Positions 10,108-22,055 of a DNA stretch of 64,000 nucleotides are shown piece by piece. The translations under genes were made by a program, and so were the position numbers. Under the pieces are notes generated by a model, which did not search any database, had not been told where the DNA came from, and saw only the letters and a program-made list of their open reading frames with translations. How positions within the stretch are numbered: position 1 is the first letter of the stretch; each line of letters starts with the position of its first letter. The stretch is from positions 310,001-374,000 of the forward strand of contig CAOLHI010000062.1 in the NCBI GenBank assembly GCA_948474755.1, in the 5' to 3' direction. This DNA is from Ctenosaura bakeri (Eukaryota > Chordata > Lepidosauria > Squamata > Iguanidae).

Positions 10108-11887
10108 GGCCCTTTTCACACAAGGCGAGGGAGTCACTCTGCGACGCTCCCTGGCGTTTTTTTCTGAGTCTGCGCTAACGCAGACTTTTACTTATGAAGT
10201 TCCACACAGCTGTAGGGAGATTCAGGTTAGCATGGGTTAATAGATCCACACTATTTCCTCTATGGTCACTCCCGCTAGTCTCCTTACCTCGCCCCCTTCG
10301 GCTGCGATTGGCTGTGATTCAGGGCGCAAATGACAGGAAGGACAGGAAGGATACTATGACTTCCCTGATATCTTTTGTTTCAGGGTGTTCGATGGAAGCA
10401 TTACAGAAGTCTTATTTTTGAAATTGTTATGTTTATATTAATGAAACGATTCTGGTTTTGGAATTTTATTTAATCGCCGTGGGAACCCAGGCAATAGGGT
10501 GGTTGCACCTTGTGGGCTGATTTCATCAGCACCCCAAGAAAAAGGGGCTGCAATGCATCCTGGGGGCTGCCGGGGCAGTTGAGGCTTCTCCTCTGCTCCG
10601 CCCCCCCAAATGCAGGAGTAATTTCTGGGGAAACACGGAGTTCTGCTCCGGATTTCCCCCGAAGGGAGGAAGGGGTTTGGGGGTGGGAGGTGGGAGGGGA
10701 GGGGAAGGGGCTGCTCAGTCACCTTTTCAATGTGTGTCTGTGAGGAGTCCCCACTTTTCATCCGGGGGGGGCAAGCAGAGAGGAAAGAGAAAAATGCCAG
10801 GTGGCTGTGAGGAGGCGCTGCCTTCTCTTGTTAAGTCAGCTCAGTAATCTGGTGTGTGAATGGCAGCTCTGGGTGGTGAAAAAACCTTAAGAGCCTTTGG
10901 TGAAGGAAGGGGAGCTGAGAAGAGGCTGCGTGCACGGCTACTGAGAAAACAGCGGTGCTGGCGGTGGACCACTTGTCCTGTAATCTATTGCCGAGTCCAC
11001 TGAGTGGCTCCGCCGAGCACGGAGAAAAAGAGAGAGAGAGACAGTCCGCGTCTTCCCACCTCACCCCCACTCGTGCTCCCTCCCTGGCTTGCACGCTCCC
11101 CCTTCCTACCTCTTTCTTTCTCTCTCTCTCTCTCTGGTTCCCGGCGCCTGGGCGGGCAAGGGGAGGCCGACGTCTCCGCGCACCTGTCTGTGCCTTTCTG
11201 CATGTGTGTGCGTGCTTGAGCGGACGAGAGCCTCTGTGTGTGTGCGTGTGTGTGTGTGCGCGCGAGAGTGAGTGAGTTTGCCGGATTGGTTTCTCGGGGT
11301 TTGATCAGTTGTCCCAGGCTAACCCTGCTCTCTGTAGATGGAGGAAGTAAAAAACAGGATTGCCCTTAGCTACAGATCCACTGCCATTTCCATAACCCAT
11401 CACGGTGCACAAACACACGAGCGATAGGCACAGGTGAGGAGAGGGGTGAGAGAGAGAGGGAGAGGCAGCAAACAAACAAACAAAACAACAAGCAAAAAAA
11501 AAAATAGAGAGAGAGAGGCTCATAAGCAAAACAAACAAATAAGGGTGTGATGGAATTGATTTGGTGTCGTCCTGTTCTTTGTGGGGTGGGAACAACCACT
11601 GAAGCTGTCCACGCCCACAGCCCACCCTCCGTTGATCTCATGGGTGAATCAGTGCGTATCTGCGCTTCTACACAAATGAGCACGTATGCGATAGCGCACC
11701 TCGAGGGAAAAAAACCCACATTTTTCCAGGTTTTTAAAAAGCACATGCAACTACAGTTGGAGGTGTCTCTGCACGGATTGAGGTGTGGAACTGAAAAATT
11801 ATATACGACCCAGCGCACTCCAAGGTATAGAAGACCTCCATCAGAGGTCACACTGCCCCATTTTAATAACCCCGTGTGGAAAGGGTT
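10108..11887 (-). mobile_element. Long family-A DNA transposon copy, or two family-A ends around a CpG island
   Basis: The left 120 bases (GGCCCTTTTCACACAAGG, GGCGAGGGAGTCACTC, CTAACGCAGACT, GTTCCACA) match in order the left end of the copy at 55548. The right 310 bases (GGGAACAACCACTGAAGC, AGCCCACCCTCC, CACACTGCCCCATTTTAA, ending GTGTGGAAAGGGTT) match its right end. Both arms are in the order and orientation of one element. The interior, about 10235-11570, is unlike the 435- and 564-bp copies and holds a promoter-like block. No matching 3-bp duplication is seen (TTT on the left, AGT on the right), so a single insertion is not proved. Confidence 0.6.
10440..11433 (+). promoter_or_regulatory. 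CpG-rich promoter-like block with possible noncoding first exon
   Basis: GC rises sharply here with many CpG sites, GC boxes (GGGCGGG near 11150), a CCAAT-type ATTGGCT upstream at 10307, no clear TATA box, and CT/GA and GT-rich tracts typical of vertebrate 5' untranslated regions. It ends at GGCACAG|GTGAGG (exon end 11433), a near-perfect splice donor. Small upstream-type open frames begin at ATG 10792, 10859 and 11338 and all stop before the donor. No coding exon was identified downstream in this window, so the gene is unknown. It may instead be non-functional sequence within the surrounding transposon. Confidence 0.45.
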
Positions 11888-12415
11888 AGTCTAATATAGT
11901 AATTTTCGCTATGAATTTTCTGTACTATAAGGAATTTTAAATGTTATTGTCAATTACCCACCAATCCATCCACTCCCTTCCTAATGCAAGTGTGTATTTG
12001 TACACATTTTTTGGGCGATGAAAGACTTCATTGCAAAGTTTGGAAAAGTACAATTTCAAAGGATAACTTAGGTAAATTCATATCAAAATGCAAACTGAAC
12101 AAAAATCTTCCCAGTCACTACTAAGTGCACAAACTATGGCATTTGCTACTACAAAATATAATGATGACCACTAGCTTAGTCAATTTAAAGGGGGGATACA
12201 AAGAAGATAAGCTTATCAATGGTTACTAGTCATGATAACTATCTATGCCTTGGATACCTTGTGCTAGCAGATGTAAGTGAGAGGTACAATTTAATTTTTA
12301 TCCTTTTGTTGGTTTCCTATAGGAAACTGGTTGATCCCTGTGATGTGTTCCAGCATAGCTTTTCCTATATGCTTATTAGGTTGCATATTTGAATCCTGAT
12401 TGGTAAGTATGTAAG

Positions 12416-12416
<1 letters not shown>
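11888..12416. other. Plain noncoding sequence
   Basis: No exon, transposon end or structured RNA was recognised. Confidence 0.5.

Positions 12417-12461
<45 letters not shown>
12417..12461. repeat. (GATA)n microsatellite
   Basis: About eleven GATA units, directly abutting the left end of a hairpin MITE. A diverged remnant (ACAGATAGACAGAGAGATA) lies just beyond the right end of that MITE, so the MITE inserted into the repeat. Confidence 0.95.
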
Positions 12462-12462
<1 letters not shown>

Positions 12463-12640
12463 GCCATTTCCGCACTACAGTGTTATAGCGGGATCATTCC
12501 ACTTTCAACATCCTATGGAATCCTGGGGTTTGCAGTTTTGGGAGGGGCCAGCCTTCCCCTCCCAAAACTGCAAACCCCAGGATCCATAGGATGTTGAAAG
12601 TGGAATGATCCCGCTATAACAATGTAGTGCGGAAATGGCC
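12462..12640. mobile_element. Hairpin MITE, family E, near-perfect 179-bp palindrome
   Basis: The left arm begins GGCCATTTCCGCACTACA and the right arm is its reverse complement, ending GCGGAAATGGCC. The arms are about 84 bases each with one mismatch and one 1-base gap, leaving a loop of roughly ten bases. Flanks are ATA on the left and ACA on the right, one base short of a perfect 3-bp duplication. Related copies lie at 17836, 23291, 34815 and 63207. The near-perfect arms imply it is the youngest of these or recently homogenised. Confidence 0.92.
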
Positions 12641-12925
12641 ACAAACAGATAGACAGAGAGATACCAAGGTTCAGCATAAGCAATATGAACAATACTACAG
12701 AGAATGAAATGCCAGTAAAGTAGGAAAGAAATACTTGTTATACAATATATCAAGCATGTTCTGTGAAGAATAGATGGGTATTCCAAATTTTCTTCTGTAT
12801 GGTAATAAGAATGTAAGTTGGAAAATATATTTTTCTTTAAAAGAGACAGAGGGGGGAGGGGGGTAAGAAGGCCAAAAGACAGAATAAAGCTGAGGCCCAG
12901 TACTATCTCATCTTTTTTGCAAACT

Positions 12926-13765
12926 AGGGAGGTAATTTTTTATGAATTTTCTTCCTGAAGGATAGAACAAATATTTTTAGTAATTTTCTTCCAACTGCAA
13001 GGAAATCTTCAAAGCACACACACACACACACAAACCCATAGCATTTTAAAGCCCATTTGCAATTCATGACTTGCTCTGCACATTTTCTATATAGGCAACA
13101 TTATTTCTTGCATATAAAATAGTATTTCTACAAAAATAACATTTCTGAATTTTCTTTCCTGTACAGAAATTGCTGTTTTCTACCTACTAAGTGCAGTTTT
13201 GTGAAGGAATAAGTTCCAAACTATAGGAAATGGGCTTTTCTGCGCAGAAAATAATATGTATCCATGTTAAGTGCAGAAAAAGCTGTTTCCTGTGCCAGAG
13301 AATGGTATTTCCTATGCAAAACAACCATGTGTTCTCACCTTTTTCACAGTTTGAGATTCAGATAATCTTACATGAGATAACAAATACATAGATGAAATTC
13401 ACAAAACACAAAATTTAAAATTATTAAAGTATCAAAACAAAAGTTAAAAATATAAACCATTTAAACAAATACAGCCCACCAAATAATAGAAAGCCAAGCA
13501 TTCTGATTAGGTGAAATAGGCCTTGTGCACTCAGTCCATAAAGGATTATCAAAACAGAAAAATCTTCACCTGTCTGCAGAAAAAAAAGTAGGAAGCATGC
13601 CAATCTAACCTCTCTGAGAAGAGAATTCCAGAACTAAACTGCAAAGGTTCTGGTCAGTCCAAGTTTCTTCTCATTAAGTTTCTTGAAAAGCAGAGTTCAA
13701 TCATGTTTCAAACATTTTTCAACTATCTTTTGAATATTTTCAAATATTCTTTCCATTCCTAGTGC
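12926..13765 (+). mobile_element. MITE family F copy carrying an inserted retroelement fragment
   Basis: The left end TAGGGAGGTAATTTTTTA and right end CTTTCCATTCCTA correspond to the termini of the intact copy at 51070. Interior words such as TTTGCAATTCATGACTT and GTGCAGAAAAAGCTG are shared with other copies. Between about 13370 and 13640 the match breaks off into an unrelated A-rich and LINE-3'-like segment, then family F resumes (GGTCAGTCCAAGTTTCTTC). A short CA repeat lies at 13017-13032. Confidence 0.55.
13370..13640. repeat. Retroelement 3' fragment nested in family F
   Basis: The text runs AAATTATTAAAGTATCAAAACAA-like A-rich sequence, then a section ending CTAACCTCTCTGAGAAG and AGAATTCCAGAAC. 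The same order, more complete, is seen at 46865-47290 (CTAAGAGGGAGTGCCAGAAC, then AACCAGCACTTTGAATTG). It resembles the 3' part of an interspersed repeat common in squamates; the class is uncertain. Confidence 0.45.
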
Positions 13766-14137
13766 CCATGCAGCAGCCCCAGACCGAAGCTCCACATCTA
13801 AGATTCACTGCCTAGGCTCATCTCTGACACAAACCAAGGCATCCAATTGGCCCGCATGTAGAGGAAACTCTAGTGCCCATGTAGCTGCAAAAATCTTAGA
13901 AGAAACAGTACACGACCAGCCATGACAGGCCATACTTGCTGTCCTTCAGGTTCACACTACAAAGAGACCTTGCCCGTAAGTGAGGATCAAAGGTCTCAAT
14001 TACTCAGCAAAGAAATACAGTATAGATAACACGTGTGTAATGAACCATATGTAACGAACAAGATTACTGAGTAAAGAAATACAATATAGACAGCACATGG
14101 AGATGAGTCCTTAGCTATGTGTAATGAACAGGAGTGT

Positions 14138-14532
14138 GACCCTTTCTGCACCTTACCTTTTTTGGCCCTGGGGTGCGGGGATCGCGTGAGCAGCCTTCTA
14201 TGAGAGGCTCTCATGTCCCTGCTGCTTCAGCTCTGCCCAAGCTGCCTGCTCACGCGAGAGGCCCACCTGTTCCTTCTGCAGCGCAGCCTGGGAGTTTCCC
14301 AGGCTGCGCTGGGGCAGGAAGCATAACCGGTGTGGCTCCAGAGGCTCCACATGCCAGGTAAGTGTGGGCAGGGCCTGGGAGCAATGCACAATCGCACACC
14401 ATTTTCGGCTTCCAGCCGAATATGAAAAGCTATGCAATCAGCCCCTGCTGGCCCCTGGAGCATCATGTGATTGTGAGTGTGTTGTGCAGATCGCTCCTCA
14501 CAATTGCACGATGCTTCAGGTGCCCTAGGGCC
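14138..14532 (-). mobile_element. GC-rich MITE, family B copy 1
   Basis: It starts GACCCTTTCTGCACCTTACC and contains the family-B core in minus orientation (GCGTGAGCAGCC, CTGCTGCTTCAGCTCTG, CAGCCTGGGAGTTTCCCAGG, CACCATTTTCGGCTTCCAG, CAATTGCACGATGCTTCAG). The right end is shortened by an internal deletion relative to the copy at 44851 and ends AGGGCC at 14532. Flanks are TGT and TAT, one mismatch from a 3-bp duplication. Open frames across it are by-products of its GC content. Confidence 0.8.
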
Positions 14533-14659
14533 TATGTGTGGGAGTGAAGGTGGGGTATATGGAAATCAGATACTCAGTAGATGTTAATATCTGGCAGATA
14601 ATCCCCATTTGATCCTTGTAGCTATGTTTGTGTTTGGATAGGACACTAGGCACTGTAGG

Positions 14660-14762
14660 CTATATTTCAGCTGAAGTAACTGACAAAACTAAACTACCTC
14701 TGGATATTCCTTGCCCAAGAAAACCCTAAGAAATTCATGGGATTACCATGTCAACAAGTGGC
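14660..14762 (+). mobile_element. SINE fragment (squamate tRNA-SINE body)
   Basis: AAACTACCTCTGGATATTCC, TTGCCCAAGAAAACCCTA and a terminal AGTGGCTTGAAAATG-type box match the body and 3' part of the SINE type at 31380-31575. The tRNA-like head is missing or too diverged to see. Confidence 0.55.
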
Positions 14763-15870
14763 TTGAAAATGATAACCAGCTTGCAGAGAAAATTAAATAT
14801 TGACAGCATTCAATTAAGCCCTGCTTTCATGGAAAATAGTAACCTCCTTCATGTAAGACCTTCATCAAGGGGGTCATTAAGTGATTAGCAGGGAGGTTTA
14901 CTCAGATACTGACCCTTCCCTTAGTGCTGGATGTATCTTAGTCTGCTTCTCTACAAGGAAGCGTACTACATGACTAGGGCATTTATTTGCTCTTAGACAT
15001 ATCCAGTCTTGACAGCACAATCTGGAAACATTAGTTTTTGTACTGCATCTCAACAGATTCCCCAGCCAATGTAGCTAGTCGCCAGGCTGGCTGGGGGACT
15101 TTGGGTATTATAACCCAAAATGTAACTTTTCCGTGCTCTGTGAGCTATCTCATCCTTACCAACTCAGAAGTAAGCCCTATAGCTTGGAGTTTACTCCAAA
15201 GTAATTGGTTTGTAAACTATGTTCTGTAATCAATACATACAGACCTCCCTGATAGTAACAATGATAAAGACAATGAGTGGTGTTACAAGGACAAAATTGT
15301 CTCTATTTGACAAAAAAAAAAAAAAAGGAAAATAATCAAAGATACAAGTAATGTTAAAAATTGTTCAAAGACACAGAAATCCTGCAGCAAAGCTGGATAA
15401 AGAATTAATTTCAAACAAAGTAGTGGACAGGAACTTCTCAGAAGGAAAGAAGTAATAGAAAGTAGGTCAATTAATAAATTAAGATGCAAATGAAATTAAA
15501 TCATTTAAAAAAAAAAAAAATCTTAAGAGCCAGAACTCTTTCTTTCCATTTCCCTGCCAGAAGGGAACTAAAGAAATAGGTTGAAGCTAGTTAATCAGAA
15601 AACTCTTTCTAACAATGGCCATTGAAAGAAAACTTGGAAAATAATTTGGAATTTTAAATCTGTTCTGGTCAGCTGGTGTCAGAGATAAAGCACCACAAGA
15701 TAGGAAATAAATTAACAAGCTTGCTTTAACAGACCACTACCAATTATTTTTGAAAAGCCACTGTAAAATTGACAAAGCTAAGTTTAGACAGAGTTTCTCA
15801 TTTTCAAAATGGCAACACTTCCTTCCTCCTTGACTTTTAACTTCAAGAAAACTATCTACCTAACTTGGAG
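14763..15870. other. Noncoding sequence with a short repeat fragment
   Basis: A repeat fragment at about 15150-15205 (CAGAAGTAAGCCCTA .. TTTACTCCAAAGTAA) belongs to the same small family as 4805 and 43140. Two A-runs (15311, 15507) may be tails of decayed retroposons. Nothing else was recognised. Confidence 0.45.
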
Positions 15871-15879
15871 GGCCAAATA

Positions 15880-16480
15880 AGAAAAATGCTAAATGTACAA
15901 CTGCCCTTGAGAATGGTGTCCATGCCTTTCGTTCTCCCCATATTCATATCTCATGGAACTTAACATATTCTGTCATTTAAATATTCCATGTTTGTTTGCT
16001 TTATCACCAGTGAAAGTCAATAATGTGAATGAGGATATGCAGAATATTGTGACATCAGGACCTCTGAGGAGAGATACTGTGGGATGAAAAATACAGTTTT
16101 TTTCAGAAGCAAAGATGTGGTTATCAACATCATGTTTTGCCCAACCCTTAGAAAGCAGCAGTAATTAGTAACTGCAATAGCTAATTGATTCTAATAAGAC
16201 ATTTGGAGCAGGTAGCTGTTATGATAAAATGACTTTGTTCTCAGATATTTATTAAATGTGTCTACTCACATTGGCTGTAAGCCTGCATAAACAAAAATTT
16301 CACTCACAGTTCATGATTACACAAATATGCATTGTTCACAGGACACAATCATGTGAGGTTCTGCTTGTTTTCAGGTGTGGGTCAGAGCTACTGTAATTTG
16401 TATGTGTACTGCATCTACAAATGAATAGAACGTTTCCCATTCAAATATGCAGACAAAGGTACAAATTAATCTTAATCTGA
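15880..16480. promoter_or_regulatory. Candidate conserved noncoding element
   Basis: The stretch is repeat-free, has high sequence complexity and is dense in homeodomain-type TAAT sites (AGTAATTAGTAACTGC, AGCTAATTGATTCTAATAAG) together with TATGCAT and GATAAAATGA words. This is the texture of vertebrate developmental enhancers, but conservation cannot be tested here. Confidence 0.25.
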
Positions 16481-17835
16481 ACCATTATAGTGTATATTAA
16501 TAGCTTCATTGTGCAACAAAGCCAATATTTTTCTTCCCCGGAAGATCTGACAACATTATTCTCAAAGCTGTTAGGAATACTTCACAGCAATGACAATAAT
16601 AATGCATGTATTCTTTACTATAGATCAAGAGTAAGGAATCTTTGCCCTTCCAGTTGTTATGGACTACAAGTCCCCCAATTCCTTACCATTGTCTGTGCTG
16701 AATTAATCTGATGGAATCTGTAGACCAAAACATTTAGATCACCAAAGGACACTTCTGCTGAGGAAACAGTTGCTGATAAAACATGCCTCTAGAGAAATCT
16801 GTAGCTTCTCTGAAAATGTGTTTTTCCCACCTCTATCCCCAACTAATATTTGGATAATTTCAAATGCTGTTTTATTTACAATACCTGTCCCTGTGTATAA
16901 AAACAGGAATAATTGCTCCTTGGGCATTGTTCTACAAAACAATAGTGCAGCTACATTCTTATTTAGTAATAACCAGATTTACTAATGATAGAAAATGTTT
17001 ATGTCCTTGAACAATGTGTTGTTTACTTAATGGTGCTATGTCTCTTTTAGTTATCCCTTTCCTTGGTTCTGACCTCATTAAACCAAGAAAAGTACTTTTT
17101 TTTAAAAGAATTAATCTTGTTGTAGGTAATTTTTCTAGGTGGAAACCAAAGCAATGCCAGTGGGATTGAAAGAAGAAATATATCCTTCCTAGATAAATCA
17201 TTATTGAAAAGCTTGGAAAGGAACACTGCAGATGAAAAGTGTGTAGATGTTATTTCCACATCTGAGTGAGGAAATATTTGTAAGAAGAGAATATTGTTAA
17301 TGATTACACATCTTGGCCATGCAACCCACAGTTTTGGAGAAAGAAAAAACATATATCCATACTTGAAAAAAAATGTATTTGGACATTTTTGATATTATAT
17401 GTGTATGTGTGCCTAGATCTTTCTAGGGCACACTAGCCTTTGCAATTTCTAGTTGCATCTCACGGCCTCCAACAGTTTTTCATTTACAACAACACTTTTC
17501 TGATTCAATTTTCTTGCAAAAAGAATTCACACAGGCATATGAAACTAGGTGGAATTAAGATGGAACATAGTTGCACATTAAGATGCAATATAGTTGCTAA
17601 CTAGCATGATGTTTCATTAGACACAATCACATGAATCTGCAGAGTTAAGCATATAAGACTTAAGCCCTATTCAGGCCTTACCCGCATGTGTTTATTGACG
17701 TATATGGGAGACTTAATGAGCTTTCATCCACTGATCAGATCTACTCACCTGCTTACATTTAGACTAAGCATTAAAAGCTATATTATAAGTATACTGCTGT
17801 GGGTACATACGAAATTCCATAGAATCAGCAGCTAG
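16481..17835. other. Plain noncoding sequence
   Basis: No exon or transposon terminus was recognised. Open frames at 16490-17352 are short and lack coding features. Confidence 0.5.
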
Positions 17836-18022
17836 GGCCATCACTACACTGTTATAGTGCTATTATTTCACATTCAACATTCTATGCAATTCTGAGGTTT
17901 GCAGTTTCAGGAGTGGAATTTAGAGTTCTTAGCTGGAAAGCTCTTTGGCCTTAGTAAACTACAAACCCCAGGATGTTGAAAGTGGAATAACAGTACTAAA
18001 AAAATGTAGGGTAGAAATGGTC
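17836..18022. mobile_element. Family-E MITE, diverged copy
   Basis: It begins GGCCATCACTACACTGTTAT, has CATTCAACATTCTATG and GGATGTTGAAAGTGGAATAA as inverted counterparts, and ends GTAGAAATGGTC. TAG flanks both sides (17833-17835 and 18023-18025), a perfect 3-bp duplication. The centre (GCTCTTTGGCCTTAGTAAAC) is shared with the copies at 34815 and 63207 but absent from the hairpin copy at 12462. Confidence 0.88.
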
Positions 18023-21000
18023 TAGGATTAAAGATGGACTAAAAAGAACTGAACTGAACAGATCTTCCAAGCAGAGGTTATTTTTCAACTTACAACTCAG
18101 TTCCATTGTTTTCATGTTTCTGAAGCCTGCTTCTGACTTCTTTACCATTGCATAAAGGATCAGCATCTGAACCCCAATAGCTGGGGCCTCATTATAACTG
18201 GAAGATTGTGGATTGCTTAAATTGGTAACGAGTAGTCTCTTGATAATTAGTTTATTCACTGACTATTGGGGGAAAAAAAACTTTTTATAACATTTATGTC
18301 ATGAAGATTCATGTTTCATTTTCCCCCTAAAACCATATACATCTCTTTCCCACTAGATGGAACTAAAAAACTTAGCAATTGTCCTTAATACAGCTGTTTT
18401 CTTCTTCAATGTATGCATACCAATAGTTGTTTCCTCAACCATGATTTTATATAATTCTTAAAAAGTAAAATGTTATGGATGAATATAAGAAAGAAAGATT
18501 ATCTCTGTGTACATAATTACCATTTAGGGAAATATTTCCCTTTCAGACACTTTGACTACCAAAAGCCATTGTACATAGGAGAAGTAAGTCTTCATATCTC
18601 CAAAGTACTGCAGTAATTCAAACTAAAAGGCAATATTGATTTGTTTGTCAAGGTCTACTTCAAAAGTGCACAAAAATATATTTTTCAAGATACCTGACAG
18701 TTAAAAGAATTCTAGACAGGAGAAAAATATGCTTGATGGCTGCAAGTGTAGCTTGAAAATGGCTGGAGCCATTCAATAACCAAACATCATGTATATCAAT
18801 TCCACTAATCATTCCATAAACAATATCTATTTATATTAAAATTGATTAATAGCACTGATAATAATGGAGACATTTCACTGGGATGAGGAGAGGAAAGTTA
18901 GGTCCTACTTGAAGTATATAAGAACTGGAAGAGGGAAAGAGACAGAAAGAATAGACAAAGACAACATACATCAAAATCTCTTTCATGTTTTTTCAAATAT
19001 AAGTTTTGTCTAGTTCATTGGGACTCATGGTACAATTCAGACCCGTGCTTTGAAGTGACTCATTAGAAATTGTTATTTTAAGTCCTTTATCCAACAATAA
19101 AAAGTATAATTTCATTACATTGCTCTTGTAAGGTATTATGGGTTATCATCACTACTTTTGTGGTATAATTGTAACTTTACAATTCCCAGAATTTTAACTA
19201 AATAGAGGACGCTAATTTCCACATGGTTCATGTGTGGGCTCATGCTGTAGTTTATGTTCTAGGTTGATTTTTGAGGAGTCAAACAGTCAAAAGGAAGACA
19301 ATGTATTTTGTATCACAGGCTAGCAGCTTGAACTATTCAGATGTTTAGAAGCAACTAAAAAAACACTATTCTGGTTATATCTAGGAAATAGGAAAATATA
19401 ACCTTACATCTTAATATGAAAACCATAACTGTAGGTATTTTTTTCTGACCTTAGAATTATAGAGGGGACAAATCACTTTGAAAAGTATCTTCCTGGGCTC
19501 TGATCTTGTTCCCTTATTTTTGTGAATTTGAGCTTTGCTACAAAGGCCCCTGGACATTCTTAGAAAGCTCTGAAAACATCTACCACAAATATGTCTATCA
19601 GCAGTTTGTCCTAAAATAGAGTAGTATGAGGATGTATCAGAATGTGTTGATATTGGTTTTCAGTTCAACAGATGGGAATCCCTTTAATTTCCTGAATGGT
19701 TTCAGGATTGGTCCCATAAGATGTTCCAACTATATGATTATTAATCCATTCTCAACTGGTTTCAGGAGAGGCAAACTGATGTGGGATTCAGATCTGTTGA
19801 TAACAATAATGCTGACGCTTATCCCAATGGTGGTGGTGGTGGTGGTGAGGCTTTCCCTCTGGGTAGGATTCATGATGGCTTAAAAATAAAATGAGCACTA
19901 TAGAGTTTTAAATGATCAACATTTAAATTAGAATGAAATTATTTTTTTAAAAAAAATAAAAAATCAAAGCACACATTTGAAAATGGTTTGAAAGTCATCC
20001 AAACAATACAATTAAAACATAAAACAATAATTCTGTTTGTGAATAAAAGCACTCAGTCCCATTTCCTATTTGAAAAGTTTTACTGCCAGGGCTTCAGATA
20101 GGTTACCTAATGGTAGATTATCTAACACTGTACTTCCATCCCATCCACTTTCAAGACTGTCTTCCTCACCCTTCTAGGTACAATCAGGATCATTTACTGT
20201 AAGGCTGGAATCTACTAGTTACAGGTATGTAAGGTCTACTAACAAGATGGTATTTACTTCTAAAAGGGAAAGCACTGGACTTTGAGGTTATAATGCATCA
20301 TTACTTTCTGAAAGTGAATAATCACTGTTATAAGTTGATAAAGTTACTTTTTGGTGAGAGAAAAGAAAAAGAACAAAGACATGAAGTTTGACAAACAGAG
20401 AAAAGTATATTCCATTACTCTTTCAAGAATATTTTATATAAAATAACTTGCTAGTTCAGTACAATCTTGGTACATATCTAAAGCATGTCTCAGAAGACAT
20501 AGTCCATGGCAAAAGATTAGGCAGGAATTTCATTGTTCTGAATAAACTGGAAATAAAGCAGAAGAAATATTGACAGCTTTAATGTTAGTAATGATTACAA
20601 AATTATTATATCCCACAGCCAATTTCCATAAAGCACGGTGCTGTACAATTATGTCAAAGATGAACAGATTTATAAATGTTAAGAAGGTACTGATACTAAA
20701 CTGTCAGTTTAAGAAAGATTTCTAAAGTGACCTTTGGGCAGATGTGACTACCTCTCAGCTTCAATTTTGTGGACTTCCTCTAAATGCTTCCTGAATTTTC
20801 TTCCCATACTCATTTCATATCAAGTTGGAAGACTTTTTTTTTTTCATTTTAATGCATTTTACCTAATTTATACATTTCTCTTGTTGAATATATTTAGTTA
20901 ATTATATATATTTTAGCTGTTCACATTTTAAAATGTGTGAAAGCATGCTTCTCAAGTGCTTAGTCAGGCTGTTTTGGGGAGACCCAAGTTCCACAACTGC

Positions 21001-21990
21001 AAACTAATCATAATCACCTGAATATGCTCATGCTGTCACTTCCTACCATGGAAGGAGGAAGAGGGGAGAATAGGGCCATGCTAGTAATGGCTCTAGTAAT
21101 CCCTGTGTACAGAGAGAAAGACTTAGCTCAAACCATTTCCATCTTCTTCCTCTTTTTATGAAAGGGTGCAGAGGTAGAAGTGTGTGTGCATGTATACTAC
21201 AGGAATGAGGAAAGAGCTCTTTGGTGGCTACATGCTGTCTCTGGGGCACCACTCTGCCTGCAACCCAGGTCACTTAAAAAAAATCATCTATTTGAGTAGG
21301 GATGGCAGCACTGAAGGGCAGCTGTAACTGTGGTTCTTAAGATGAGGCCCTTCTGGGGGCACTGGGGGCAGAAGCAGGGCTCTGGGGGTTTTAGGGGAGT
21401 CTTTATTACCATTTTGCCTCTGGGTCACTGGCCTCTAAATGACACCTCAGATCCTTTTGTGTATAAAGCTTATTGTGGTTTATTCCCTCAAAATTCACAT
21501 ATACTTTGCAAATATGACAGTTCTCAAGATGATACATATTCTGTTTAGTGTCATGAAGTCCAAACACACTAATTTTATCAAATCCCACCAAAAAAAAAAA
21601 AATCATCCCTTCTTAAGAGTTGTTGGGTGTATGATTTATGTATTTTCCCCTCATGCTTAATTAAGGCTTTCTTCCCCAGGTTTTGAGAACAACTTTCTCA
21701 TGATCCTGGCCCAACTCTGGTGTTGGCACTGAAATCTACCTGCTCTTTCATTACTCAAAGAACTGTAATCCTTGTGTTTGAACTGAAGCTTACATACATG
21801 AAATGGAAATTGTTATTGTATTGTTATGCAATATAGCTAAGCCAAAATAAATGAACAAAATTGTAATCTGTGATTTAAATCTACACTAAGCTGAAATTAG
21901 GCTATACCAAATTCAATGGGACATGTTAATTACCCAGTTTGTTGGGGGCATGTATAGAAATGTATCGAAATACATGCTATTTGTAAGTTG
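18023..21990. other. Long plain noncoding stretch
   Basis: About 4 kb without recognisable gene or mobile element. A (GGT)n tract lies at 19826-19848. The open frame over it (19626-19883) has a valine run from the repeat and no family motif. An A-run at 21589-21602 and a T-run near 20830 could be old retroposon tails. Confidence 0.45.
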
Positions 21991-22055
21991 TTCACCACCT
22001 CGATCCATATGGAGAGGCGGGATACAAATAAATAATAAAAAATAAATAAAAAGCA
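21990..22055 (+). repeat. Retroposon 3' tail
   Basis: CACCTCGATCC, then GGAGAGGCGGGATACAAATA followed by an A/T-rich AATAAATAAAA run is the typical 3' end of squamate SINE/LINE families. No body is recognisable upstream. Confidence 0.6.

Noticed and set aside
10955..11275. Long open frames on both strands across the CpG-rich block
   Set aside because: They start at non-ATG codons or overlap each other in several frames, and their translations are simple-sequence products of CT/GT tracts. More consistent with an untranslated exon or promoter.
19626..19883. 85-codon frame with valine run
   Set aside because: The valine run is the translated (GGT)n microsatellite; the rest has no motif.
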